NCBI GenBank assembly: GCA_001899205.1
Contig: MKVL01000015.1
Location: forward strand, 214,300 to 278,299
DNA from: Mesorhizobium sp. 65-26
GTDB taxonomy: Bacteria > Pseudomonadota > Alphaproteobacteria > Rhizobiales > Rhizobiaceae
Direction: 5' to 3'
Length of the DNA stretch: 64,000 nt
Position 1 is the first letter of the stretch. Each line of letters opens with the position of its first letter. The translations under genes and the position numbers were made by a program. The notes beneath the pieces are model-generated. The model was not told where the DNA came from and did no database searches. It worked only from the letters and a program-made list of their open reading frames with translations. Of this stretch, positions 27,621 through 36,159 are shown piece by piece.

Positions 27621-27915
27621 TGTCCGTTCCGTGCTAGAGCATGATGCCGAAAAGTGTGAAGCGGTTTTCGGACGGCATCATGCTCGATCTCCTTGATTTA
27701 GAGGCGGATTCAGATTTCAGGTCGATCCGACCTGAAATCATCCGGCTCTAGGGAGGTCATGGCGGCGCTCCCCACGGCTCGCCATGGGCAAACGGACGAC
27801 TGGTCCTCCACCAATCTTCTTTTGTAAATAGTATATTCACATATGAGGTTGCGCGACAAGCCGATTTTGGGTGAAATGCGCGCAATTCGATGAAGCGCAT
27901 TCAGGGAGGAATAAA
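27621..27915. promoter_or_regulatory. divergent intergenic region, about 295 bases
   Basis: It carries promoters in both directions (MaoC operon leftward, lactonase rightward), the compound palindromic element at 27634-27751, and an AT-rich segment near 27820-27845 (TAAATAGTATATTCAC followed by the palindrome CATATG). The latter resembles the CATATG half-site of the IclR operator candidate at 16064. No gene is seen. Confidence 0.5.
27634..27751. repeat. compound palindromic intergenic element bounded by CTAGAGC/GCTCTAG
   Basis: The 118-bp unit starts with CTAGAGC and ends with its inverse GCTCTAG. Inside are two palindromes: GAGCATGATGCCGAAAA ... TTTTCGGACGGCATCATGCTC (27637-27685) and a perfect 12-bp-arm hairpin GATTTCAGGTCG-ATC-CGACCTGAAATC (27713-27739). 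The first matches the repeat at 6402-6449. The structure is that of a rhizobial mosaic element, a non-autonomous, possibly mobile palindrome. Confidence 0.7.
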
Positions 27916-29007
27916 ATGCGGCATCTGGTGTTCGTCGGCAGTCTCAACCGCGAGGCTCCCTATTTTCAGGGTGCGCGCGGCGTCGGCCTCGGTGTCTATG
28001 CCTTCGACGAGGAGACGCTCGAAACCGTCAAGCTTGCCGAGACCGACGACATCGACAATCCGACCTTCCTGTCGGTCACCCCCGACGGGTCGCGCGTCTA
28101 TGCCAATTCGGAAGTGTTCGCCTGGCGCGAAGGAACGGTCTCCGCCTATCGCTTCGACCGTGGCGCGGGCACGCTCGCCTATCTGAACAAGCAGCCAGCG
28201 CTCGGCTCGATCACCGCGCACAATGCCGTTTCCCGCGACGGCTCGAAGCTGTTCGTCGCCAATTACGGCATGGGCAGCGGCGGCCCTGACCGCTCGCTCG
28301 TCGTCTACGGCTTCGAGAAAGACGGCGCGCTGACGCCGGCGCTCGCCAGCGTCACCCATGCGGGAACCGGTCCTGACTCGGCCAGACAGGAGCGCCCGCA
28401 TGCGCACAGCGTCACCGAGGTCGCCGACAATGTCGTCGTCGTCGCCGATCTCGGCATCGACCGGCTGGTGGCCTACCGCGTCGGCGCCGATGGCGGGCTG
28501 ACCCGGCTCGGCGAAACCGCGCTGGCGCCCGGCGCCGGGCCGCGCCATGCGGCGCTGCATCCGGACGGCCGCTTCCTGTTCGTCATGAACGAGCTCGATT
28601 CCACCGTCGTGGCGCTGTCGCTCGACGCCTCCGGCAGGCTCTCGGCGATAGACACCCAGCCGGCGGTGCCGGCCGAGGCGCGCGCCAGCAACCATTGCGC
28701 CGACATACAGATCTCGCCGGACGGACGCTTCCTCTACGGCTCGAACCGCGGTCACGACAGCATCGCCATCTTCGCCGTTGACCAGCAGACAGGCACGCTG
28801 CGATCGGTCGGCTTCGAACCCTGCGGCGGCGCGACCCCGCGCAACCTGGCGCTGACGCCGTCCGGCAGGCACCTGTTCTGCGCCAACCAGAACGCCGACA
28901 GGATCTCGATCTTCGCCCGCGACGAGAAGACCGGCGCGCTGACCGACACCGGAAAAGCCATCGCCATCGGCACGCCGATGTGCGTGCGCATCGTGCCGGA
29001 CGCTTGA
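27916..29007 (+). CDS. lactonase family seven-bladed beta-propeller protein
   Basis: About 363 residues made of repeated propeller blades, each with a segment such as PTFLSVTPDGSRVYAN, PRHAALHPDGRFLFVMNE, DIQISPDGRFLYGSNRGHDSIAIF and PRNLALTPSGRHLFCANQN. This is the 6-phosphogluconolactonase (YbhE/Pgl) fold, whose members hydrolyse sugar lactones or cyclise cis,cis-muconate. The ATG at 27916 has a strong GGGAGGA ribosome site. It stands divergent from the CoA-transferase operon and convergent with the GntR gene; its lactone is unknown. Confidence 0.85.
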   Translation: MRHLVFVGSLNREAPYFQGARGVGLGVYAFDEETLETVKLAETDDIDNPTFLSVTPDGSRVYANSEVFAWREGTVSAYRFDRGAGTLAYLNKQPALGSITAHNAVSRDGSKLFVANYGMGSGGPDRSLVVYGFEKDGALTPALASVTHAGTGPDSARQERPHAHSVTEVADNVVVVADLGIDRLVAYRVGADGGLTRLGETALAPGAGPRHAALHPDGRFLFVMNELDSTVVALSLDASGRLSAIDTQPAVPAEARASNHCADIQISPDGRFLYGSNRGHDSIAIFAVDQQTGTLRSVGFEPCGGATPRNLALTPSGRHLFCANQNADRISIFARDEKTGALTDTGKAIAIGTPMCVRIVPDA

Positions 29008-29071
29008 TCGACCGAGCCGGCTGTCTGGTGAAGCAGCGTTCGCGGATAGGCTCAGTGCGGCTGCCGCCGCC

Positions 29072-29758
29072 TTAGCCGGCGGCGCCCGCCAGCAAAAGGT
29101 CCGGCTCGCTCTCGCGAATGACCGCGGAGAGATGCTCGACCGTCTTGCGGTAATGCTCCTCGAGCAGGGCCGCGGCCCTGTCGGCGTCACGGGCCAGCGC
29201 CGCCTCGGCGAGCGCGCTGTGCTCGGCCTGGACGTCGCGGCCGGCCGGATGCGTGGCCGCGAGCAGGATCGGGATGCGATAGCGCTCGGTCGCGGCGTAG
29301 AGCCGGTCGAAGAACTCCAGCATCCAGGGTGAGTTGCAGGCCGCCAGCAGCGCGCGGTGGAAGGCGTAGTGCCGCGCTTCCAGCGTCCAGATGTCGGCCT
29401 CGCCGCCGGAGCGGCTTGCCTGCAGGTTGAGTGCGTAGAGCGAGGATACGATCCCCGCCGCCCAGGCGTCGTCGCCGGACTGGATCGCGGCGCGCAGCGC
29501 CTGCGTCTCGATCATGATGCGCACCGAGGTGGCGTCATGCAGTTCGTCGAGCGAGAGCGGCGCGACGCGGAAGCCGCGCAGTGACTCGGCCGTCACCAGC
29601 CGTTCCGCCTGCAGCCGGTTCAGCGCCTCGCGCAGCGGCGAGAAGCCCATGCCGTAGCGTTCGCTGAGATCGGCCAGGCGTAGCGGCCTGCCGGGCGCGA
29701 AGGCGCCCCGGATGATGTCGTGACGCAGCGCGTCGTATGCTTTCTCGGCCAGGGTCAT
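29072..29758 (-). CDS. GntR-family (FadR/FCD) transcriptional regulator
   Basis: 228 residues. The N-terminal winged helix is AYDALRHDIIRGAFAPGRPL, then LSERYGMGFSPLREALNRL, followed by the helical FCD ligand domain from about residue 75 (SVRIMIETQALRAAI ... EHSALAEAAL with metal-site His). It is divergent from the gentisate-dioxygenase-like gene, 171 bases away, and is the best candidate to bind the TTCGAAA palindromes there. Confidence 0.9.
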   Translation of the reverse strand: MTLAEKAYDALRHDIIRGAFAPGRPLRLADLSERYGMGFSPLREALNRLQAERLVTAESLRGFRVAPLSLDELHDATSVRIMIETQALRAAIQSGDDAWAAGIVSSLYALNLQASRSGGEADIWTLEARHYAFHRALLAACNSPWMLEFFDRLYAATERYRIPILLAATHPAGRDVQAEHSALAEAALARDADRAAALLEEHYRKTVEHLSAVIRESEPDLLLAGAAG

Positions 29759-29851
29759 GCGACGGAATCAGTCATTTCGATGCGATCGATCATCCGGTGA
29801 AGTCTCGGCTCTACGATTACCCTAGCCCAACCCGTGTCGGCAATTCCATAA

Positions 29852-29880
29852 ATTTTCGAAAATACATGTTGCTTTCGAAA
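29852..29880. promoter_or_regulatory. operator candidate: ATTTTCGAAAAT plus TTTCGAAA
   Basis: A perfect 12-bp palindrome ATTTTCGAAAAT (29852-29863) and a second TTTCGAAA (29873-29880), centred about 19 bases apart (roughly two helical turns), lie upstream of the dioxygenase gene at 29930. The first recurs with one change at 33573-33584. This suggests binding by a shared dimeric regulator. Confidence 0.55.
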
Positions 29881-29929
29881 CTGAGATGCCACATCCTTTT
29901 TGCCGATGGACAGCCGAAAGGAAGAGCCA

Positions 29930-31051
29930 ATGGCAAAGCAGCGCGAAAATCATCGCGAGGATGTCGCCGGGCGCGCCAATGTCGAGGACACGCCGGAGCT
30001 TCTGGCTTATTACGAGCAGCTCGAGCGCTTCAGCGCCGGCGCGCTGTGGACGGTCGCCAACAAGATCGAGCCGTGGCAGCCGAAGAGCAGCTCCGTGCCT
30101 GTCGTCTGGCGCTACCGTGACCTGCGCGAGCACGTGCTGCGCTCGGTCGATCTCGTCACGCCGGAAAAGGCCGGCCGCCGGGTGGTCTACCTCAACAATC
30201 CCGGTCGCTCCGATGTCGCCGCCGCCGTCGGCTGGCTCTATGCCGGACTTCAGGTGATGAATCCGGGCGAGGTCGCCTCCGCCCACCGCCACTCGGCCTC
30301 GGCAATCCGCTTCATCATGGAGGGAAGTGGCGCCTATACGGTGGTTGACGGCCACAAGATGACGCTCGGCGCCAACGATTTCGTGCTGACGCCGAACGGC
30401 ACCTGGCACGAGCATGGCGTCGAGGCCAGCGGCTCGCCCTGCATCTGGCAGGACGGGCTGGACATCCCCTTCGTCAACGCCATGGAAGCAAATTTCTACG
30501 AGGTCCATCCGGACCTGCGGCAGGCCGTCGGCTACGCTGTCGACGACATGACCAAGACCTGGGGCAATCCCGGCCTCAAGCCGATGGGCGATGCGTGGAC
30601 GAAGGGCTACAGCCCGATGTTCAAATATGAATGGGCGCCGACCTACGAGTCTCTGCTCAAATACGCCGGCTGCACCGACGGCTCGCCCTTCGACGGCGTG
30701 CTGATGGAATATGTGAACCCGGTGACCAACGGGCCTGTCATGCAGACCATGGGCGCTTCGATGCAGATGCTGCGTCCGGGCGAGCACACCCGCGCCCATC
30801 GCCACACCGGCAGCGGGCTCTACCACGTCGCCAAGGGCGAGGGTCATTCGATCATCGACGGCAAGCGCTACGACTGGCGCGAGCATGACATCTTCTGCGT
30901 TCCGTCCTGGGCATGGCACGAGCATGTGAATGGCTCGGCCAGCGAGGACGCCTGCCTGTTCTGCCTGTCCGACCTGCCGGTGATGCGGGCGCTCGGCCTC
31001 TATCGCGAGCAGGCCTTCGGCGAGAACGGCGGCCATCAACCGACGCTTTGA
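29930..31051 (+). CDS. gentisate 1,2-dioxygenase-like bicupin ring-cleavage enzyme
   Basis: About 373 residues with two cupin domains. The first has the iron-ligand motif VASAHRHSASAIRFIMEG and GTWHEHG; the second EHTRAHRHTGSGLYHVAKG and SWAWHEHVN. Length and arrangement match gentisate dioxygenase and its relatives acting on salicylate, 5-aminosalicylate, nitrosalicylates or 1-hydroxy-2-naphthoate. These enzymes cleave the ring between carboxyl- and hydroxyl-bearing carbons using Fe(II). The ATG at 29930 has GGAAGAG upstream. The downstream FAH hydrolase fits the fate of a pyruvate-type cleavage product, but no maleylpyruvate isomerase gene is near. Confidence 0.85.
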   Translation: MAKQRENHREDVAGRANVEDTPELLAYYEQLERFSAGALWTVANKIEPWQPKSSSVPVVWRYRDLREHVLRSVDLVTPEKAGRRVVYLNNPGRSDVAAAVGWLYAGLQVMNPGEVASAHRHSASAIRFIMEGSGAYTVVDGHKMTLGANDFVLTPNGTWHEHGVEASGSPCIWQDGLDIPFVNAMEANFYEVHPDLRQAVGYAVDDMTKTWGNPGLKPMGDAWTKGYSPMFKYEWAPTYESLLKYAGCTDGSPFDGVLMEYVNPVTNGPVMQTMGASMQMLRPGEHTRAHRHTGSGLYHVAKGEGHSIIDGKRYDWREHDIFCVPSWAWHEHVNGSASEDACLFCLSDLPVMRALGLYREQAFGENGGHQPTL

Positions 31052-31064
31052 AAGGCAAGCAAGC

Positions 31065-31985
31065 ATGAAACTGGTAACCTATCGCGCCGCCGTCGAGGCG
31101 GCGGCGAAGCTCGGCGTGATCGTCGATGATCTCGTCGTCGACGTCGAGGCGATCGGCGCCGCGCATGGCGAGGACCTGCCCGGCACGATGCTCGATTTCA
31201 TCGATGCCGGCCGCCCGGCGCTGGAGACGCTGCGCGACTGCCTGGAGCGCAGCGAGGGCCGCTTCTCGGCCGGGCTGGCCATCGCGCTCGCCAATGTGAA
31301 GCTGCTGGCCCCGATCCCGCGGCCGCGCAAGAACATCTTCGGCGTCGGCCTGAACTATGTCGAGCATGTCGCCGAGAGCGCCAAGTCGCTGGACACTTCC
31401 AAGGATCTGCCCAAGCAGCCGGTCATCTTCTCCAAGCCGCCGACCACCGTGATCGGCCCCGGCGAGGGCATCGAGCACAACAGGAAGATGACCCAGCAGC
31501 TCGACTGGGAGGTCGAGCTCGCCGTCATCATCGGCACGACGGCGCGGCGGGTAAGCAAGAAGGACGCGCTCGGCCACGTCTTCGGCTATTCGGTGATGAT
31601 CGACGTTTCGGCTCGCGACAACCGGCGCGCCGGCCAGTGGATCTTCTCCAAGGGCCAGGATACCTACGCGCCGTTCGGCCCCTGCATCGTCACCGCCGAC
31701 GAGATTCCCGATCCACAGGTGCTCGACCTCTGGCTGACGCTGAACGGCGTCGAGAAGCAGCGCTCCAACACACGCCACATGCTGTTCAAGGTCGACGACC
31801 TGATCGCCGACATCTCGTCCGGCATCACGCTGGAGCCGGGCGACGTCATCGCCAGCGGCACACCGGAGGGCGTCGGCGCCGGGCGCAGCCCGCAGGAATG
31901 GATGTGGCCGGGCGATGTCGTCACCGCCTGCGTCGAGGGCATAGGCAGCCTGCGCCATCCGATCGTCGACGCCACGCCGGAGTGA
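31065..31985 (+). CDS. fumarylacetoacetate hydrolase (FAH) family protein
   Basis: 306 residues. The FAH metal site is visible: WEVELAVIIG gives the E-x-E pair and FGYSVMIDVSARDNR the Asp, followed by QWIFSKGQDTYAPFGP and the C-terminal ITLEPGDVIASGTPEGVG. An N-terminal lid of about 75 residues is present. Members hydrolyse fumarylpyruvate or related diketo acids. Thirteen bases after the dioxygenase stop, it most likely cleaves that enzyme's product. It could also fill the diketo-deoxyfuconate hydrolase gap of the fuconate pathway, though its context argues against it. Confidence 0.85.
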   Translation: MKLVTYRAAVEAAAKLGVIVDDLVVDVEAIGAAHGEDLPGTMLDFIDAGRPALETLRDCLERSEGRFSAGLAIALANVKLLAPIPRPRKNIFGVGLNYVEHVAESAKSLDTSKDLPKQPVIFSKPPTTVIGPGEGIEHNRKMTQQLDWEVELAVIIGTTARRVSKKDALGHVFGYSVMIDVSARDNRRAGQWIFSKGQDTYAPFGPCIVTADEIPDPQVLDLWLTLNGVEKQRSNTRHMLFKVDDLIADISSGITLEPGDVIASGTPEGVGAGRSPQEWMWPGDVVTACVEGIGSLRHPIVDATPE

Positions 31986-31989
31986 GGCA

Positions 31990-32919
31990 ATGAACGCGCC
32001 TTTCAAGGCCGCCGTCGTGCAGATGGCCTCGATACCCGACGATGCGCTGGCCACCGCCGAAAGCGCGGCCGCGCGCCTGCGCGAGGCGGCGGCGAACGGC
32101 GCGCGCCTGGCGGTCTTTCCCGAGGCGCTGGTCGGCGGCTACCCGAAAGGCGCCAGCTTCGGCGCGCCCATAGGCATGCGCAAGCCGGAAGGGCGCGACG
32201 CCTTCGCGCGGTACCACGCCGCGGCCGTCGACCTCGACGGGCCGGAAGTGGCCGTGCTGGCCGAGGCGGCGGCCGAGACCGGCACGTTCGCCGTTGTCGG
32301 GGTGATCGAGCGCGACGGCGCGACGCTTTACTGCACGGTGCTCTATTTCGACGGCGAAAGAGGGCTCGTCGGTAAGCACAGGAAGCTGATGCCGACGGCG
32401 GGCGAGCGGCTGATCTGGGGCTTTGGCGATGGCTCGACCATGCCTGTCTTTCGCACCGCCTTGGGCACGGTCGGCGCGGTGATCTGCTGGGAAAACTACA
32501 TGCCGGCTCTGCGCATGCACATGTATCATCAGGGCGTCAGCCTCTATTGCGCGCCGACCGCCGACGATCGCGACACCTGGCTGCCGACGATGCGCCACAT
32601 CGCGCTCGAGGGCCGCACCTTTGTGCTCACCGCCTGTCAGCACATAACACGGAAGGCCTTCGGGCCCGACCACGAGAGCGCGCTGGGCGATGAACCGGAC
32701 CGGGTGATGATGCGCGGCGGCTCGGCGATCGTCGATCCGATGGGCCGTGTGTTGGCCGGACCGGATTTCGACGGCGAGACGATCCTCTATGCCGACATCG
32801 ACCCGGCGGCGGTCATGCGCGCCAAGTTCGACTTCGACGTCACCGGCCACTATGCGCGCCCGGACGTGTTCAGCCTCACCGTGGACACGCGCGCCAAGCC
32901 TGCCGTGCGCGAGGTCTGA
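31990..32919 (+). CDS. carbon-nitrogen hydrolase (nitrilase family)
   Basis: 309 residues. The Glu-Lys-Cys triad is present: AVFPEALVGGYPKG, KHRKLMPTAGERLIWGFGDG and VGAVICWENYMPALR. The Cys context CWENYMP and the GER-W-G-G segment fit true nitrilases (nitrile to acid plus ammonia) better than amidases. It sits 4 bases after the FAH gene, so the pathway seems to release ammonia from a nitrile- or amide-bearing aromatic or cleavage product. Confidence 0.88.
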   Translation: MNAPFKAAVVQMASIPDDALATAESAAARLREAAANGARLAVFPEALVGGYPKGASFGAPIGMRKPEGRDAFARYHAAAVDLDGPEVAVLAEAAAETGTFAVVGVIERDGATLYCTVLYFDGERGLVGKHRKLMPTAGERLIWGFGDGSTMPVFRTALGTVGAVICWENYMPALRMHMYHQGVSLYCAPTADDRDTWLPTMRHIALEGRTFVLTACQHITRKAFGPDHESALGDEPDRVMMRGGSAIVDPMGRVLAGPDFDGETILYADIDPAAVMRAKFDFDVTGHYARPDVFSLTVDTRAKPAVREV

Positions 32920-33566
32920 TGCGCTTCGATCTGGAGGAAGTGGGCACCCAGAACGCCTACAAGCTTCTGGCCGCCACCGTCATGCCCCGGCCCATCGCCT
33001 GGGTGGTGACGCAGGATGCCGAGGGCCGGATCAACGCGGCGCCCTTCAGCTTCTTCAACGTCATGGGCTCGGCGCCGCCGACGGTCGCCATCGGCCTGCT
33101 CGCCGACCCGGAGCGCGGCTTCAAGGACACCGCGCGCAACATCCTCGACACCGGCGAGTTCGTGGTGAACCTGGTGCCGGAGCGACTGGTGCGAGCGATG
33201 AACGTCACCGCCATCGACGCGCCGCGCGGCGTGGAGGAGCTGTCGCTTGCCGGCCTCGCCACCGAGCCGTCGGCGCGCGTGCGTCCCCCCCGCATCGCCG
33301 AGAGCCCTGTCGCCTTCGAATGCGTGTCGCTGTCCTCGGTCGAGACGGGCCCTTTCCAGGTCGTCGTCATCGGCCACGTGCTGACCGTCCATATCGCCGA
33401 CGACTGCGTGCTGGATGCCGAGCGGGCCCATATCGACACGCCCAGGCTCGACCTCGTCGCCCGCTCCTATGGCAGCGACTATGTCCGCAGCCGCGACACG
33501 TTCAGCCTGGCGCGTCCCAAATGGCGCGAGTGGCTGGCCGAACGGGACGGGAAGATCATCGAATAA
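32919..33566 (+). CDS. flavin reductase family protein (FMN-binding split barrel)
   Basis: 215 residues with the flavoredoxin-like pattern: MPRPIAWVVTQDAEGRINAAPFSFFNVM near the N-terminus, ILDTGEFVVNLV, FECVSLS and VVVIGHVLTVHI. Such proteins reduce FMN with NAD(P)H for a partner monooxygenase or act as small oxidoreductases. Start and nitrilase stop overlap by one base. The acyl-CoA-dehydrogenase-fold protein at 34842 is a possible partner. Confidence 0.85.
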   Translation: MRFDLEEVGTQNAYKLLAATVMPRPIAWVVTQDAEGRINAAPFSFFNVMGSAPPTVAIGLLADPERGFKDTARNILDTGEFVVNLVPERLVRAMNVTAIDAPRGVEELSLAGLATEPSARVRPPRIAESPVAFECVSLSSVETGPFQVVVIGHVLTVHIADDCVLDAERAHIDTPRLDLVARSYGSDYVRSRDTFSLARPKWREWLAERDGKIIE

Positions 33567-33572
33567 ATCAGA

Positions 33573-33617
33573 ATCTTCGAAAATCCTGTTGACACCGGAG
33601 CCAAAACAAGAAACTTT
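33573..33617 (+). promoter_or_regulatory. internal promoter with operator-like ATCTTCGAAAAT
   Basis: ATCTTCGAAAAT at 33573-33584 differs by one base from the palindrome at 29852. It abuts TTGACA (33589-33594), with AACTTT 17 bases later (33612-33617) as a possible -10. The site precedes the NicX-like gene, so a second transcript of the cluster likely starts here under the same regulator. Confidence 0.5.
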
Positions 33618-33668
33618 ACTCCCCAGTTAAGAAATTCGCAAAAGCGCGGTTCGTCAAGGGGAGGTTCC

Positions 33669-34721
33669 ATGCTGCAGGAGCGCGTCGAGGGACGTTGGCT
33701 GGACAGTTTCCGCCGCGTCTTCGCCCTGAACGCCATCGGCAAGGGCACCAAGGTCGCCATCCTTTCGGAGACCCAGTCGCGCCCGGTGCTCGTCCATATG
33801 TCGGACCTCGCCTGCCACGACCTCGGCGCCGAATACTGCATGATCCAGATGCCCACGCCGCGCCAGACGGCGCCGGTGCCGGTCAAGTCGACGGGCACGT
33901 CCTGGGCGATCCAGCAGAACCGCGCCGTCATCGAGGCGCTGAAGCGCGTCGAGGTGATCGTCGACTGCACGGTCGAGGGCCTGATCCACGCGCCCGAATG
34001 GCCGGAGATCGAGGAGGCCGGCAACACGCGCCTTCTGGTGGTCTGCAACGAGCATCCCGAGATCCTCGAGCGCACCGAGCCGATGGCCGAGCTTGGCCCC
34101 AAGGTCGCGCTCGGCGTGGAGATGCTGCGCGCGGCAAGCGAGATGCGCGTCACCTCCGCCGCCGGTACCGATCTGGTCATCGACCTGCGCAATGCCCCTT
34201 GCGGCGGCACGCCGGGTTTCGGCACCAGGCCGGGCGCCGTGGCGCACTGGCCGGGCGGCCTGTGCCTGGCTTTCCCCGGCAAGAACTGCGTCAACGGCCG
34301 CATCGTCATGGACGTCGGCGACATGAACCTGACCTTCAAGACGACGCTGACGAGCCGCATCGACTTCACCGTCGAGAACGACTTCGTCACCGCCATCAAG
34401 GGCGACGGCGTCGATGCCATCCATTTCCGCGAGTACATGGAAGCCTGGGACGACCGCAACGCCTACGGCATGAGCCATGTCGGCTGGGGCATGCACCCGC
34501 GCGCCCGCTGGGTGTCGGCGGCGATGTACGACAAGCGCGACATGCAGGCGGTGGAGTTCAGGGCGCTCGCCGGCTCCTTCCTCTGGTCCACCGGCGCCAA
34601 CCAGTATGCCGGCCGCTACACGCTCGGCCATTTCGACCTGCCGATGCGCAACTGCACCATCGCGCTGGATGGAAAGGTCGTCGTCAGGCAGGGCGTCCTG
34701 CAGGGGGAACTGGTTCTTTGA
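33669..34721 (+). CDS. NicX-like 2,5-dihydroxypyridine 5,6-dioxygenase family protein
   Basis: 350 residues, the same length as the nicotinate-pathway enzyme NicX. Shared features are AHWPGGLCLAFPGK, IVMDVGDMNLTFK, the block YGMSHVGWGMHPRARW and the C-terminal YTLGHFDLPMRNCTI, whose H-x-D pair and upstream His correspond to the iron site of this M29-peptidase-like family. NicX opens 2,5-dihydroxypyridine to N-formylmaleamate. The ATG at 33669 follows GGGGAGG. The following hydrolase could be a deformylase as in the maleamate route. The substrate may be another hydroxylated N-heterocycle or aminophenol. Confidence 0.75.
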   Translation: MLQERVEGRWLDSFRRVFALNAIGKGTKVAILSETQSRPVLVHMSDLACHDLGAEYCMIQMPTPRQTAPVPVKSTGTSWAIQQNRAVIEALKRVEVIVDCTVEGLIHAPEWPEIEEAGNTRLLVVCNEHPEILERTEPMAELGPKVALGVEMLRAASEMRVTSAAGTDLVIDLRNAPCGGTPGFGTRPGAVAHWPGGLCLAFPGKNCVNGRIVMDVGDMNLTFKTTLTSRIDFTVENDFVTAIKGDGVDAIHFREYMEAWDDRNAYGMSHVGWGMHPRARWVSAAMYDKRDMQAVEFRALAGSFLWSTGANQYAGRYTLGHFDLPMRNCTIALDGKVVVRQGVLQGELVL

Positions 34722-34841
34722 CCGCCACGGCGCGGCGTGCCCGATAGGGCACCGGCCGCGTCCTGGCATTTCGAATTCGCGCACGAGCCTTCGGGGACCG
34801 GTTTTCCGGCCTTGCCGGCCCTGCGTCAGGGAGATGCAAGC

Positions 34842-36152
34842 ATGAGTGAAATTTCCGACTACTACGACCTGTCGCGCATCCGGCCGCAGGTGCAGGAGGT
34901 TCTCAACCGGGTGAACGAGCTCGGCCGCGAGAAGTTCGCCGGGCGCGCCAAGGCGGTCGACGATGACGCCTCCTTCCCGGTCGAGAACTACAGGGACCTG
35001 GCGGCGGAAGGCTTCCTCGGCCTGTGCATCCCCGAGGAGTTCGGCGGCTGGGGCTTCTCGATGTTCGAATACGCCATGGTCGGCGCCGAGATCGGCAAGT
35101 ATTGCGGTGCCACCGCGCTGACCTTCAACATGCACAATTCCTCGATGGCCTGGTCGCGCTTCATGTTCGAGATGCCGAACCTGACGCTCGAGGAGAAGGC
35201 GACCTTCGCGCCGCTGCGCGAGCGGCAGTTCCGCCGCGCCATCGCCGAGAAGGCGATCTTCTCGCAGCCGATTTCCGAAGGCGGCCAGAACTGGACCTCG
35301 AAGCCGAACCAGACCCAGTGCCGCAAGGTGGATGGCGGCTGGAAGATCAACGGCTTCAAGAAGTTCGCCTCGCTTGCCGGCTATTGCGACTACTACACCA
35401 TCGTCTGCACCGAGGTGTTCGAGGGCCAGGAGCCGCGCCATGAGGACACCATGCTGTTCGTCGTCCACAAGGACACGCCCGGCCTCACCGTGAAGGGCGA
35501 GTGGGATCCGCTCGGCATGCGCGGCACCAACAGCCGCGACCTCATCCTGAAGGATGTCTTCGTCGCCGCCGACGACCTGCTGATGCCGCGCGGCATCTTC
35601 AACAAGACGCTGCCCAACTGGCCGCACATGATGATCACGCTGTCGCCCACCTACATGGGCGTGGCGCAGGGCGCCTACGATTTCATGGTCGACTACCTGA
35701 AGGGCAAGATTCCCGGCCAGCCGCCGATCGACCGGCGCATGTACGCCACCAAGCGCATCGCCGTAGGCAAGATGTATGCGCGTCTCGCCAACATCCGCGC
35801 CCTGTGGTGGCAGGCCTTCGGTGAGTCCAAGGGCTTCCCCTCCAAGGCGGAGGTGCTGCGCATGTACGCCGCTCAGTACAACGTCATGGAAGGCGCCGCC
35901 GAGATGACGTCGATGGCGATCCGCACCTGCGGCGGCCAGTCGATGCTGAAGTCGCTGCCGCTGGAGCGCATGTATCGCGACAGCCGCTGCGGCGCCCTGA
36001 TGCTGCCCTTCACCTCGGAGATCATGGAGGACTATCTGGGCGTGCTCGCCCTCTACGAGATGGACGAGCTCGACCACGCTCCCGGCGACGAGGGCGGCGC
36101 GCGCAACTCGCTCTGGCGCGGCGATTCCAGCGCCGCCCGCGCGGTGAGGTGA
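34842..36152 (+). CDS. acyl-CoA dehydrogenase-fold flavoprotein, possibly a flavin monooxygenase
   Basis: About 436 residues with all three ACAD regions: an N-terminal helical domain with CIPEEFGGWGFSMFEYA, the beta domain with FSQPISEGGQNWTS and INGFKKFASLAGYCDYY, and a C-terminal helical bundle with RTCGGQSMLKSLPLERMYRDSR. The catalytic Glu before the C-terminal helix (YEGT in MCAD) reads LPFTSEI, and no Glu is visible at the alternative position of isovaleryl/long-chain enzymes (WPHMMITL). That suggests a non-dehydrogenase role such as group D two-component monooxygenase. Two flavin reductase domains are encoded in the cluster. The ATG at 34842 has GGGAG upstream. Confidence 0.75.
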   Translation: MSEISDYYDLSRIRPQVQEVLNRVNELGREKFAGRAKAVDDDASFPVENYRDLAAEGFLGLCIPEEFGGWGFSMFEYAMVGAEIGKYCGATALTFNMHNSSMAWSRFMFEMPNLTLEEKATFAPLRERQFRRAIAEKAIFSQPISEGGQNWTSKPNQTQCRKVDGGWKINGFKKFASLAGYCDYYTIVCTEVFEGQEPRHEDTMLFVVHKDTPGLTVKGEWDPLGMRGTNSRDLILKDVFVAADDLLMPRGIFNKTLPNWPHMMITLSPTYMGVAQGAYDFMVDYLKGKIPGQPPIDRRMYATKRIAVGKMYARLANIRALWWQAFGESKGFPSKAEVLRMYAAQYNVMEGAAEMTSMAIRTCGGQSMLKSLPLERMYRDSRCGALMLPFTSEIMEDYLGVLALYEMDELDHAPGDEGGARNSLWRGDSSAARAVR

Positions 36153-36159
36153 TTTCGCC

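Noticed and set aside
33654-36077. 807-residue minus-strand open frame
   Set aside because: It is antisense to the NicX-like and ACAD-fold genes, with no domain and His/Gln/Arg-rich shadow composition.
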